A stretch of 64,000 nucleotides of DNA, taken from Amphritea sp. 1_MG-2023. Lineage in GTDB: Bacteria; Pseudomonadota; Gammaproteobacteria; Pseudomonadales; Balneatricaceae. The stretch lies in assembly GCF_030547545.1 (NCBI RefSeq), contig NZ_JAUOQE010000019.1, positions 20,708 to 84,707 of the forward strand, written 5' to 3'. The position numbers and the translations under genes were made by a program. The notes beneath the pieces are model-generated. The model had not been told where the DNA came from and did not search any database. It saw nothing but the letters and a program-made list of their open reading frames with translations. This document shows, piece after piece, positions 39,619 to 52,092 of this stretch (position 1 is the stretch's first letter; the number at the start of each line of letters is the position of its first letter).

Positions 39619-40881
39619 TTAACCTCGTATTCTCACGTGCGAGTAAATCAAAATATAAAAAAACATATAATAAACAGACAAGACCACAACCAAAAAATTC
39701 AAAAACTCTTCAAAACTCAACTCTAAATAGTCACTTAAATAAATTACAGTTAAATAGAGCCCTAAAAGACCGAGCTGCCAAATCATACCTAATTTGTTTT
39801 TTTTATTAATTTGATTTGTTACGGTTAGTGGAGAAACAACAAATCTAACCATAAAAAATGGAACCATGATCTTGGCATAGCTACCAGCCACAAGCCAATC
39901 ACTCCCAAAAACGTAATAAAAAATATCTTCCACAACAAAATACAAAACAAAATAAAATGGCAAACCGATAAGCACTAACTTCTTACTTGCACTTATAAAG
40001 CTGTTATAAGCACTACCTGTCTCTTGCTGCTCTTTACTTGCTTCTTGAAAATAAACTTTTCCGATAGCACTACCTATTAAACTAGCTGGCATACCTAGCA
40101 CTCTCTCAGTAAAGCTATAATAACCTAAGGTTGATAAACCATAAAACATTGAAATTATAACATTATTAATATTCTGCGAAAGCGTATTGAACAAACCTGC
40201 CCAGAGCGTAAACCTAGGAAAGTCTTTATACTTTTTAGCTAAGGCAATAATCTTTATTTTATTAACAGATACCGCTATTTTTTTCCTGCCTAGATTTTTA
40301 ATTAGTCTCGAATTAGCCACTAATTGAGACAATAGTTGTCCTGTTATTAGACCTACGACTCCTCCCTTCAAAACACCTATACTTAGTTGACTTGCAGCAC
40401 CTACTATAGATTTTGAAACAGCCGCATTCCTTATATCTTTATAATATTTATTCCTAACATTATAATAATTAAGCAAATTAAAAACACCCGTAAGAAAGAC
40501 AGCTACAGGTACAAAGTAAAGCCAAAATTCTATTTCTTGGTTCCCCAATAAATTCCTTATATTTTCATTTAAAAAAAACACGATAAAACCAAGCAAAAAA
40601 GATATTACTGCACATATTGCAAAACCCAAAACCAATAAATTAATTGCATCACTGTCCTTTTTAGGCAGCATAATAGCAAGCTCATACCGTCCATTAACAA
40701 TGCTTCCGAACACAGCTGAAATTGTTGCAAATAAGCTTAAAATCCCAAAATCTTCTGGTGTATAAATACGTGTAAGAATTGGACTAATTGCAATAGGAAT
40801 AGCTTGCGCGATAGAAGCCCCAGTTATAAGAGTTAATACATTTCGAGAAAACTCACTTCCCTTAAAAAACCTATTGATCAT
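39619..40881 (-). CDS. Wzx-type oligosaccharide flippase
   Basis: The 420-residue membrane protein has about 12 hydrophobic helices and the family block LTIYTPEDFG-like sequence (ILTRIYTPEDFGILSLF) near residue 35, plus NGRYELAIMLPKKDSDA. Wzx proteins move lipid-linked repeat units to the outer face of the inner membrane. It overlaps the acyltransferase fragment upstream by 11 bases and ends one base before the sulfotransferase start. No Wzy polymerase is seen in the locus. Confidence 0.9.
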   Translation of the reverse strand: MINRFFKGSEFSRNVLTLITGASIAQAIPIAISPILTRIYTPEDFGILSLFATISAVFGSIVNGRYELAIMLPKKDSDAINLLVLGFAICAVISFLLGFIVFFLNENIRNLLGNQEIEFWLYFVPVAVFLTGVFNLLNYYNVRNKYYKDIRNAAVSKSIVGAASQLSIGVLKGGVVGLITGQLLSQLVANSRLIKNLGRKKIAVSVNKIKIIALAKKYKDFPRFTLWAGLFNTLSQNINNVIISMFYGLSTLGYYSFTERVLGMPASLIGSAIGKVYFQEASKEQQETGSAYNSFISASKKLVLIGLPFYFVLYFVVEDIFYYVFGSDWLVAGSYAKIMVPFFMVRFVVSPLTVTNQINKKNKLGMIWQLGLLGLYLTVIYLSDYLELSFEEFLNFLVVVLSVYYMFFYILIYSHVRIRG

Positions 40882-41713
40882 AAAATAATTCTTTTGAAAT
40901 TATAGGTAAAGCTTGTTTAGCATGCTCTTTGGCACCGACTTCATTAATATGATGAGTATCATAAAATATTAACTCACCATTCCAGTAAGGAGTCCGCTTA
41001 AACAAATTAATTTCATCCAACTCTATAAATTTAATTTTTTTATTTTCTGAGACTGATAAGTCTCTTAATAAATCATTTGTAGACAAGCGCCTCTTATCAA
41101 GGCCTATTGATGCATCTACACCCAAATATTCAAACTTTCTACTACGCTGAGGATGATAATTCAACAACGATTCTTGACTAAGTATATATATCGTACCCCC
41201 CTTATTTATTTCTTCTAAAAATATATCAAGTGCATATCTAAATGCCTCACTTTGTAACAAAATAAGAAAAGGAGATATTAAATAAAATTGAATCTCGACG
41301 GCTAATGACAAAGTTTGCAGTAGTGGTTTCTCATAACTTGCAGGGGCAAAGTAATTGTTACTAGCAAACCATACTGTTTTCTCTAGTCCTTTTTTAAAAA
41401 CTTTAAAATCTTGAGGCAATAAAAATACAGCAGAAATCAACGCTACAATTAACAGCATAGTAAAGTATGCAGGGGCTATACGTTTAATACGACTCAAATA
41501 AAAGTATTTTAACGTAACCAAGATGTTATATTCAGGACAAGACTTCCTATCAAGCAGGATAGACGTTATCAAAAAACCTGATATAACTAAAAAGACATCC
41601 ACCCCAACAAAGCCGCCAGGCAACCAAGTAGGGTTTAAATGAAAAACCATCACAGCGATAACAGCAACGGCTCTTAAACTCTGTATCTCTGGACGAAAAT
41701 AATTTGATCTCAT
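40871..41713 (-). CDS. Acyltransferase-3/SGNH protein with a large internal deletion
   Basis: The 280-residue product starts like an OafA/YrhL acyltransferase (PEIQSLRAVAVIAVMVFHL, GGFVGVDVFLVISGFLIT, LSLAVEIQFYL to about residue 152). It then jumps directly to what looks like the end of a fused SGNH esterase domain (GTIYILSQESLLNYHPQRSR and YDTHHINEVGAKEH, the DxxH block). Full proteins of this type have about 600-670 residues, so some 350 residues are missing, including most membrane helices and the SGNH nucleophile block. The reading frame is intact across the junction (near base 41255). Acyltransfer activity is doubtful. Confidence 0.82.
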   Translation of the reverse strand: MRSNYFRPEIQSLRAVAVIAVMVFHLNPTWLPGGFVGVDVFLVISGFLITSILLDRKSCPEYNILVTLKYFYLSRIKRIAPAYFTMLLIVALISAVFLLPQDFKVFKKGLEKTVWFASNNYFAPASYEKPLLQTLSLAVEIQFYLISPFLILLQSEAFRYALDIFLEEINKGGTIYILSQESLLNYHPQRSRKFEYLGVDASIGLDKRRLSTNDLLRDLSVSENKKIKFIELDEINLFKRTPYWNGELIFYDTHHINEVGAKEHAKQALPIISKELFYDQ

Positions 41714-42831
41714 GAAACTGCAACTTGAGAAATATTTCGCGATTTAGTTTGTTCGAGATATGGGTGCATTGGTAAACTGAAAACACTTCGCGCTAATTTT
41801 TCTGCAACAGGAAAAGATCCTTCTGTGTAATTCAATATTTCAAAAACACTTTGCTGATGCATACAGGTAGCATAATAAATCATGGTTGGGATACCTTGCT
41901 CTTTATACTTTTTCATTTCAGCATCTCGTTTATCAGAAACCAATGTATATTGTGCCCAAGAGCTAATATAGCCTTCTGGTACTTGAGGGGTTTTATACTG
42001 ACTTGACAGAGTGTTTTCGTAGTTTTTTGCTGCTTTATTACGGTTTATTAACTCTTGCGGAAATTCTGCTAATTTTTCTAATAAAATCGCAGCTTGAATA
42101 GTGTCTAGGCGACTATTCATCCCAATACGAACATTGTCATATTTATCACTGCCTTTACCGTGCGCTCTTAATGATTTTAATAACTCCGCGTATTCGTCAT
42201 TATTTGTAAAAACAGCACCACCATCACCGTAACAACCCAATGGTTTTGCAGGAAAGAAACTAGTAGTGGCAATATCACCAAAGCTTCCAGCAAATCTTTT
42301 GCTACCTTGCTGGTTAGTAATTGAACCTCCAAAGCCTTGGGCTGCATCTTCAATCAGCTTTAAGTTATATTTTTCTGCTATACGCTCTAGTTCAGAGTAG
42401 TGAGCTGGCAAGCCAAATAGATCTACGGCAACAATAGCTGTTGGATTCAGTTTCCCTTCTGCAATCGTTTGTCTTATGCGTTTTTCTAGGTCAATAGGAC
42501 AAATATTAAATGTCGCTTCGTCTGAATCTACGAATACTGGCGTTGCCTTTTGAAAGGCTATGGTTTCTGCTGTCGCAAAAAAGGTGAAGGTTGGACAAAA
42601 AACAGCGTCGCCTTCTTTAATGTCTAAAACCATCATGGCGAGAGTCAATGCATCCGTTCCATTAGCACAGGTAATTGCATGCTTAACCCCCACGTATCCG
42701 GCAAGCTTATCTTCTAACTCTTGTACTTCTGGCCCCATTATATATTGGCCATGATTTAGTACATTTTGAATGCGCTTATCAATACGTGCTTTTAAATGTT
42801 GATACTGAGCAGCCAAATCGATAAATTGCAT
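41710..42831 (-). CDS. wbpE: PLP-dependent sugar 3-aminotransferase, WbpE-like
   Basis: The 373-residue product is a DegT/DnrJ/EryC1 aminotransferase with MQFIDLAAQYQHLKARID, ANGTDALTLAMM, EDAAQGFGGS and the PLP-lysine block TSFFPAKPLGCYGDGGA. Its neighbours wbpD, wbpB and wbpA make it the likely enzyme that aminates the 3-keto UDP-GlcNAc uronate. A WbpE-type assignment is therefore from context as well as motifs. It overlaps the acyltransferase gene by 4 bases. Confidence 0.9.
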   Translation of the reverse strand: MQFIDLAAQYQHLKARIDKRIQNVLNHGQYIMGPEVQELEDKLAGYVGVKHAITCANGTDALTLAMMVLDIKEGDAVFCPTFTFFATAETIAFQKATPVFVDSDEATFNICPIDLEKRIRQTIAEGKLNPTAIVAVDLFGLPAHYSELERIAEKYNLKLIEDAAQGFGGSITNQQGSKRFAGSFGDIATTSFFPAKPLGCYGDGGAVFTNNDEYAELLKSLRAHGKGSDKYDNVRIGMNSRLDTIQAAILLEKLAEFPQELINRNKAAKNYENTLSSQYKTPQVPEGYISSWAQYTLVSDKRDAEMKKYKEQGIPTMIYYATCMHQQSVFEILNYTEGSFPVAEKLARSVFSLPMHPYLEQTKSRNISQVAVS

Positions 42832-42832
42832 G

Positions 42833-43411
42833 TTAATTAACCTTCTTTACTACCTTATTAGCAAGTACGTACTTTTCTTGAGTATGCAGACAAACCGCTT
42901 CAGCTTCTCCTGTGACAGGTAAGTCTAACTGCTCCCCAAACTCACTCATCCATCCGATCTGCTTAGCGGGAACGCCAACCATCAATGCATAAGGAGGTAC
43001 ATCGTGCTTCACAACAGCACCCGCCCCTATAAATGCGAATTTACCGATGGTTACACCGCAAACAATGGTGCAGTTCGCCCCTAAGGTCGCCCCTTTTTTA
43101 ACTACTGTATTGCGGTATTCATTTTTACGTTCAACCAAAGCACGGGGGTTATAGACATTGGTAAATACCATACTGGGCCCACAAAATACCCCGTCTTCTA
43201 GCGTAACGTTGTCATATACAGAGACATTATTTTGAATTTTACAGTTATCACCGATAACAACGTTATTAGCCACGAATACATTCTGACCTAGGGAACAATA
43301 ACGTCCAATTCGGGCACCTCCACAGATATGAACAAAGTGCCAAATTCTAGTGCCTAAACCGATTTCAGCCCCTTCATCAACAATCGCACTATCATGAATC
43401 TGATAACCCAT
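42833..43411 (-). CDS. wbpD: UDP-3-amino-sugar N-acetyltransferase, WbpD-like
   Basis: The product of about 192 residues is a left-handed beta-helix acetyltransferase with hexapeptide repeats ([54 protein letters not shown]), typical of WbpD/WlbB. It would acetylate the 3-amino group after WbpE. The ATG at 43411 has GGTG upstream; a GTG at 43417 in the same frame overlaps the wbpB end and is an alternative. It lies one base before wbpE. Confidence 0.9.
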   Translation of the reverse strand: MGYQIHDSAIVDEGAEIGLGTRIWHFVHICGGARIGRYCSLGQNVFVANNVVIGDNCKIQNNVSVYDNVTLEDGVFCGPSMVFTNVYNPRALVERKNEYRNTVVKKGATLGANCTIVCGVTIGKFAFIGAGAVVKHDVPPYALMVGVPAKQIGWMSEFGEQLDLPVTGEAEAVCLHTQEKYVLANKVVKKVN

Positions 43412-43413
43412 GT

Positions 43414-45688
<2,275 letters not shown>

Positions 45689-45864
45689 AGATCATCCTTA
45701 TCTAACCCTCCATCGTTTTCAGAGGTTTAGCAAAATTAAGTATTTAAAATGAAACAGGAGGTAAACTGATAATAAGCATATCTGATCCTATCCCAAGCGC
45801 GTTATTATATGCAATGTATCCCTAAAAGCACTGATATCAATAGCTAGCACCCAGCATTATTCTT

Positions 45865-47841
45865 ATGAAAAAAACGACACAAGCAACGATTATCTGGAAC
45901 GATCATCTACCGTATTCGGTGCAACATGAAGACATCTACTTCTCCACGGAGAACGGTCTCGAGGAAACCAATCATGTTTTTCTCGAGAGCAATCAGCTAC
46001 GCGAACGCTTCGCTACCGCTGACTCATTTACCATTGCCGAAACCGGCTTTGGTACGGGGCTTAACTTTCTTGCCACCTGGCAGCTGTTTCGCGAGCAAGC
46101 ACCGGCTTCGGCTAGGTTACATTTTGTCAGTGTTGAAAAATACCCTATCGCAACCGATGATCTCATCAAGGCACTCGCCCTTTGGCCAGCACTTAGCATG
46201 TTCTCTGAACAGCTCATTGTCCAGTATCCATCTCCGGTGCCGGGGTTTCATCAGCTTTCTTTTGATCAGGGTCGGGTAACACTGACCTTGATGTTGGGGG
46301 ATGCTGTTGACTGTTATCGTCAATTAGACGCGATAGTGGATGCTTGGTTCTTCGATGGTTTCACTCCATTTAGAAACCCTGATATGTGGCGTCCTGAGCT
46401 GTTTGAGCAGGTTGGCCGTCTAAGTCAGCAGGGGACAACCTTTTCAACCTTTACTTGCGCTGGGGTTGCTAGACGTGGGTTACGTGATGTCGGCTTTAAC
46501 GTTGAAACGGTAACGGGATTTGGGCGTAAACGCGAGATGCTGATTGGCACATTCACGGCACAAGAACCCATGAACGTAGCGGCTCCGCTCTCACCGGCTT
46601 GGTTTGAGCTGCCTAATAAGCATAGCGGTGACAAAACGGCCCTGATTATTGGCGCGGGTATCGCTGGCTGTGCAACGGCTTACGCGTTAGCCAAGCGTGG
46701 CTGGAAAGTCACGCTTGTGGATAAGAATCCACAGATTGCGGCTGAAGGCTCGGGCAATCATCAAGGCGCTCTCTATGCGAAGCTACCGATTGAGCCAATT
46801 CCCGCTAGCCGCTTTCACCTGTCGGGCTTTCTTTATAGCAGTCGTTTGCTGCAACAGAGCTTGGCTGATCGTGCTGATATTTGGTCACCCTGTGGCTTAT
46901 TACAGCTGGCCGCGCATGAAAAAGAGCGCGTAAAACACGAAAAATTAGCCGCTTCCAGTCATTATCCCGCCTCGGTGGTGCGTTATGTTGAGCAAGCGGA
47001 AGCCACGGATATCGCCGGTACTGCGGTCAATAACAGCGGTTTATTTTTCCCCGAAGCGGGCTGGGTGTCACCGCCACGTTTATGTCGCTGGTTAAGTGAG
47101 CAGCCAAATATCACGGTGATGACCCATACGGAGATCGTCCGCCTGGAACAGCAAAAGGAGGGTTGGCAGGGCCACACTCGACAAGGCGATGTCTTGACGG
47201 CGGCGGTAACGGTGATTGCTGCCGCCGCCAATAGTGTATCATTTGAACAATCTCATCATCTTCCGCTACAGAATATCCGTGGACAGGTATCGATTACCGC
47301 GCCACAAGCCAACATTGAGCCACTCAACACCGTGCTATGCAGTGAAGGGTATATATCGCCGAGTCAGCAGGGTCGTTTCTGTTTTGGTGCCACCTTTGAT
47401 CTTAAAGATGAAAAAACCGATATTCGTGAATCGGGGCACCAACATAATCTGCAAAAGATTACCGATATGGCGCCTCGGCTCGGTGATGCTTTAGCACACT
47501 ACCATACGCAGCATCATTTAGCGGGACGTGTTGGTTTTCGCTGTGTCTCACCCGATAAGCTCCCCATGATTGGGCCTGTGCCCATTGATACCGACTTCAT
47601 AGCGCATTATGCCCGTCTGCGACACGATGCCAAAACACCGATAAACACACCCCCGAGTCACTACCCCGGTTTGTTTGCTAACCTCGCGCATGGATCAAAA
47701 GGGTTAATTAGTGGTCTAATTAGTGGAGAGCTTATCGCGGCGATGCTGGAACATGAGCCTTTACCGCTAGAAAAAGAGCTTGTGGATAAACTCAATCCAG
47801 CACGATTTATCATCAAGAATTTGATACGTCGGGCGATATAG
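45865..47841 (+). CDS. mnmC: Bifunctional tRNA mnm5s2U34 enzyme MnmC
   Basis: MnmC completes the 5-methylaminomethyl-2-thiouridine at position 34 of several tRNAs. The 658-residue product has an N-terminal SAM methyltransferase domain (ETGFGTGLNFLATWQLF; FDGFTPFRNPDMW) and a C-terminal FAD oxidase domain (ALIIGAGIAGCATAYALAKR, then GRVGFRCVSPDKLPMIGPV and LAHGSKGLISGLISGELIA). Length is normal for the fused form (E. coli 668). It borders the right end of the glycan locus in divergent orientation. Confidence 0.95.
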   Translation: MKKTTQATIIWNDHLPYSVQHEDIYFSTENGLEETNHVFLESNQLRERFATADSFTIAETGFGTGLNFLATWQLFREQAPASARLHFVSVEKYPIATDDLIKALALWPALSMFSEQLIVQYPSPVPGFHQLSFDQGRVTLTLMLGDAVDCYRQLDAIVDAWFFDGFTPFRNPDMWRPELFEQVGRLSQQGTTFSTFTCAGVARRGLRDVGFNVETVTGFGRKREMLIGTFTAQEPMNVAAPLSPAWFELPNKHSGDKTALIIGAGIAGCATAYALAKRGWKVTLVDKNPQIAAEGSGNHQGALYAKLPIEPIPASRFHLSGFLYSSRLLQQSLADRADIWSPCGLLQLAAHEKERVKHEKLAASSHYPASVVRYVEQAEATDIAGTAVNNSGLFFPEAGWVSPPRLCRWLSEQPNITVMTHTEIVRLEQQKEGWQGHTRQGDVLTAAVTVIAAAANSVSFEQSHHLPLQNIRGQVSITAPQANIEPLNTVLCSEGYISPSQQGRFCFGATFDLKDEKTDIRESGHQHNLQKITDMAPRLGDALAHYHTQHHLAGRVGFRCVSPDKLPMIGPVPIDTDFIAHYARLRHDAKTPINTPPSHYPGLFANLAHGSKGLISGLISGELIAAMLEHEPLPLEKELVDKLNPARFIIKNLIRRAI

Positions 47842-47876
47842 TCTTTAAGCTTTCGAATGAGCAGTAGTAAAATCTT

Positions 47877-48542
47877 ATGGCATTGGTTATATACGATCAA
47901 GGATACCGCATCCAAACACCGGTTAAATCCCTCTTTACCCCTCGCGGGGTAGAGCAACTCGGTGCGTCCAAAAAAACGGCTGCCGCTGCGGGTGATCAAG
48001 ATCATGAGAAAGCCATGGTTGATCAAACACAGCATCAGGATAGCCCACCAAGCACCTCTGGCACAGCCCATAAAGCGGCTATCGTTTATAGCCAAACCAG
48101 TGATAGCAGCGCCACACCGACACGTCCACGCTCTTATATTCCAGCCTCATTGATCATGTCATCCCCAATTCAGTCGGTATTGGAAGGCAGTAAAATTCAG
48201 TCGGCACTGTATAAGATGCAACAGTACTCTATTAGTCACCTGCTAGTGCTGTCTGGCACCGGCCGCCTGATGGGCATTGTGACGGAGAAACTGTTGTTAC
48301 AATACTTGAGTTATCAGGGGGCTCAGGAACATTCGGTAGAAGATAGCATCGAGCGATGTTATACACAGCAAGTCATCACCGCGACGCCAGATACAAATAT
48401 TCGACAACTGGCGGTTAGCTGCGTCGAACATCACTTAAGCTGTATTCCGGTGGTTGAAGAGAACGGTAACCTTCAAGGCATCATCACGCGCACCGATCTG
48501 CTCCAATCACTGATTAATAATGAGTGGTTAGACAGCCGCTAG
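47877..48542 (+). CDS. CBS-domain pair protein
   Basis: The 221-residue product has an N-terminal low-complexity region (about 1-85) and then two CBS motifs (MSSPIQSVLEGSKIQSALYK with HLLVLSGTGRLMGIVTEK, and CYTQQVITATPDTNIRQLA with CIPVVEENGNLQGIITRTD). CBS pairs bind adenine nucleotides or SAM, and no effector domain is attached here. It follows mnmC by 35 bases on the same strand. The ligand and target are unknown. Confidence 0.85.
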   Translation: MALVIYDQGYRIQTPVKSLFTPRGVEQLGASKKTAAAAGDQDHEKAMVDQTQHQDSPPSTSGTAHKAAIVYSQTSDSSATPTRPRSYIPASLIMSSPIQSVLEGSKIQSALYKMQQYSISHLLVLSGTGRLMGIVTEKLLLQYLSYQGAQEHSVEDSIERCYTQQVITATPDTNIRQLAVSCVEHHLSCIPVVEENGNLQGIITRTDLLQSLINNEWLDSR

Positions 48543-48550
48543 GGTCTGAT

Positions 48551-49210
48551 TTAAGGCTTCCGATGGGGTAACGCACTCCCCTTCTCGAGGTGAATGTCTG
48601 CTTCTCGCCGTCCCAATAGCCCCGCTAAAAACGCAAAAACCTTTTTAATACCGCGCCAAATTTTCGGCAGTAGCCAGATCACCAAGGCGATAAACAAGAT
48701 CAGTATGATGAGAAAGGCGATCGGATAGTTGAGTGCGGCCCATAGCCCGCCAAACACCGCCAGATCTTCGGTAATCGAGGCCGCCCAGTTACTCACAGGC
48801 TCGGGAGAGGTATTGATTATGACTCGTCCGCCCGCCTTGAAGGCATGACTGGTCGCGGATAATGAGCCTCCGACCAAGGCGGCAGCAACAATCACCGCTT
48901 CATTCATATCCCCCACCGCACCCGCCGCCAGAGCAGCCCCTGCAGGGATACGAATAAAGGTGTGTATGGTGTCCCATCCGCTATCCACGCCCGGAATTTT
49001 ATCGGCAAAAAATTCAACACAGTAGATCAAGCCTGCGGCCATCAAGACCATCGGGTCGGCCACAATTTCTAAGCCACTCGGCAGCTGTAAATGCCCCATA
49101 TTCGCCGCCAACCCTAGCATCAGGATGGTCGCATAAAGATTAATGCCACTCGCCCAACCAACCCCCATGGTCAGCGCAATCAGTGCGGTAATCTGTTCTA
49201 ACTGATCCAT
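48551..49210 (-). CDS. DUF4126 membrane protein
   Basis: The 219-residue product has several hydrophobic helices and matches the DUF4126 pattern: MGVGWASGINLYATILMLGL at the N-terminus, FADKIPGVDSGWDTIHTFIR in the middle and a final helix before a basic tail. Function is unknown. It heads nothing obvious and is convergent with the CBS gene. Confidence 0.82.
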   Translation of the reverse strand: MDQLEQITALIALTMGVGWASGINLYATILMLGLAANMGHLQLPSGLEIVADPMVLMAAGLIYCVEFFADKIPGVDSGWDTIHTFIRIPAGAALAAGAVGDMNEAVIVAAALVGGSLSATSHAFKAGGRVIINTSPEPVSNWAASITEDLAVFGGLWAALNYPIAFLIILILFIALVIWLLPKIWRGIKKVFAFLAGLLGRREADIHLEKGSALPHRKP

Positions 49211-49227
49211 GAGAATACCTCGCTCAA

Positions 49228-49440
49228 CTATAACCGGTCACGAGCCACTATATTGCATAGGCCTGTACTCTGACTGAACAACACCACGGCCTCCCCATTG
49301 CTGAGTTTAGCCCTAACTTGTTCGATGCGCATATCAAGGGAGGTTTCGTTATAGCCGTAGTCGGTGCCATCACGAGTAACAAACTCTTTGATCAGGCTCG
49401 TTAACGTATCCGGTTGCAGTTGTTGCCAAGGAATAATCAT
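49228..49440 (-). CDS. YheU family (UPF0270) small protein
   Basis: From the ATG at 49440 the product has 70 residues beginning MIIPWQQLQPDTLTSLIKEF, the usual YheU start; an upstream TTG would add three residues. It also has the conserved TRDGTDYG and KLSNGEAVVLFSQ. Function is not known. It is close behind the lipoprotein gene (2-base gap). Confidence 0.88.
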   Translation of the reverse strand: MIIPWQQLQPDTLTSLIKEFVTRDGTDYGYNETSLDMRIEQVRAKLSNGEAVVLFSQSTGLCNIVARDRL

Positions 49441-49442
49441 AC

Positions 49443-50030
49443 TTACCAAGGCCAGCGAAAGAAGCTATCGGCGCGTTCACGTATCCGTGGGCAAGACTTC
49501 AAATCTTCGCGATACTGCTGCGCTCGATGATCAACCTGCTCAGCTTGACGCTGCAACAGTGAATCCGCACGATACTCCATTCGATACAAACCGCCATGAC
49601 CAATTCTCGACGCCATATAGAGTTTGCCCGCTTCATTCATGGTCAAATCAATGCGCCGACTCGCCATCTGCGCATGCCAGCCGAGATAATCCAGGGCCGT
49701 GCTAATGTCATCGACCGCAGCGGACCAATTCTCACTCGCTAGACGATATTCTTCCCAATCAGCGTGCGTAGGGCGAATATATTCACTCGCCTCTGTGCCC
49801 ACCGTCATATTCAGTTCGGCCAGAGCAATATGCAGCGGTAAGCCCCAACGTTGTTCAGTGGCAGCCGCCGCATCGAGCCAATCATTATTCTGATACAGCC
49901 CTCGACAAAACAGATTATCCGGCTTTACAAATCGCTCCGGCACGACTTCAGCCATCTGACTACAGCCCTGCGTTAACAAGGCCCCCAGTAAACATACCGG
50001 TATTGATCGGTAAATCTTCGATCTGCGCAT
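49443..50030 (-). CDS. Lipoprotein resembling SLT-type transglycosylases, catalytic site doubtful
   Basis: The 195-residue product has a lipoprotein signal with lipobox LTQGCS (Cys near residue 23). The rest follows the pattern of a lysozyme-like lipoprotein family found beside ligA in Pseudomonas: NNDWLDAAAATEQRWGLPLH, then LDYLGWHAQMASRRIDL and a GHGGLYRMEYRA block. In that family I recall a catalytic HQES-type motif after the first block; here the corresponding stretch reads ALAELNMTVG, so the catalytic Glu context looks lost. It lies 13 bases after ligA on the same strand. Confidence 0.7.
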   Translation of the reverse strand: MRRSKIYRSIPVCLLGALLTQGCSQMAEVVPERFVKPDNLFCRGLYQNNDWLDAAAATEQRWGLPLHIALAELNMTVGTEASEYIRPTHADWEEYRLASENWSAAVDDISTALDYLGWHAQMASRRIDLTMNEAGKLYMASRIGHGGLYRMEYRADSLLQRQAEQVDHRAQQYREDLKSCPRIRERADSFFRWPW

Positions 50031-50043
50031 CTGTCCGTCTCTC

Positions 50044-52089
<2,046 letters not shown>

Positions 52090-52092
52090 CTA

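Noticed and set aside
45689..45864. JUMPstart/ops element upstream of the glycan locus
   Set aside because: I looked for the GGCGGTAG-type ops core on the minus strand before wbpA and did not find it.
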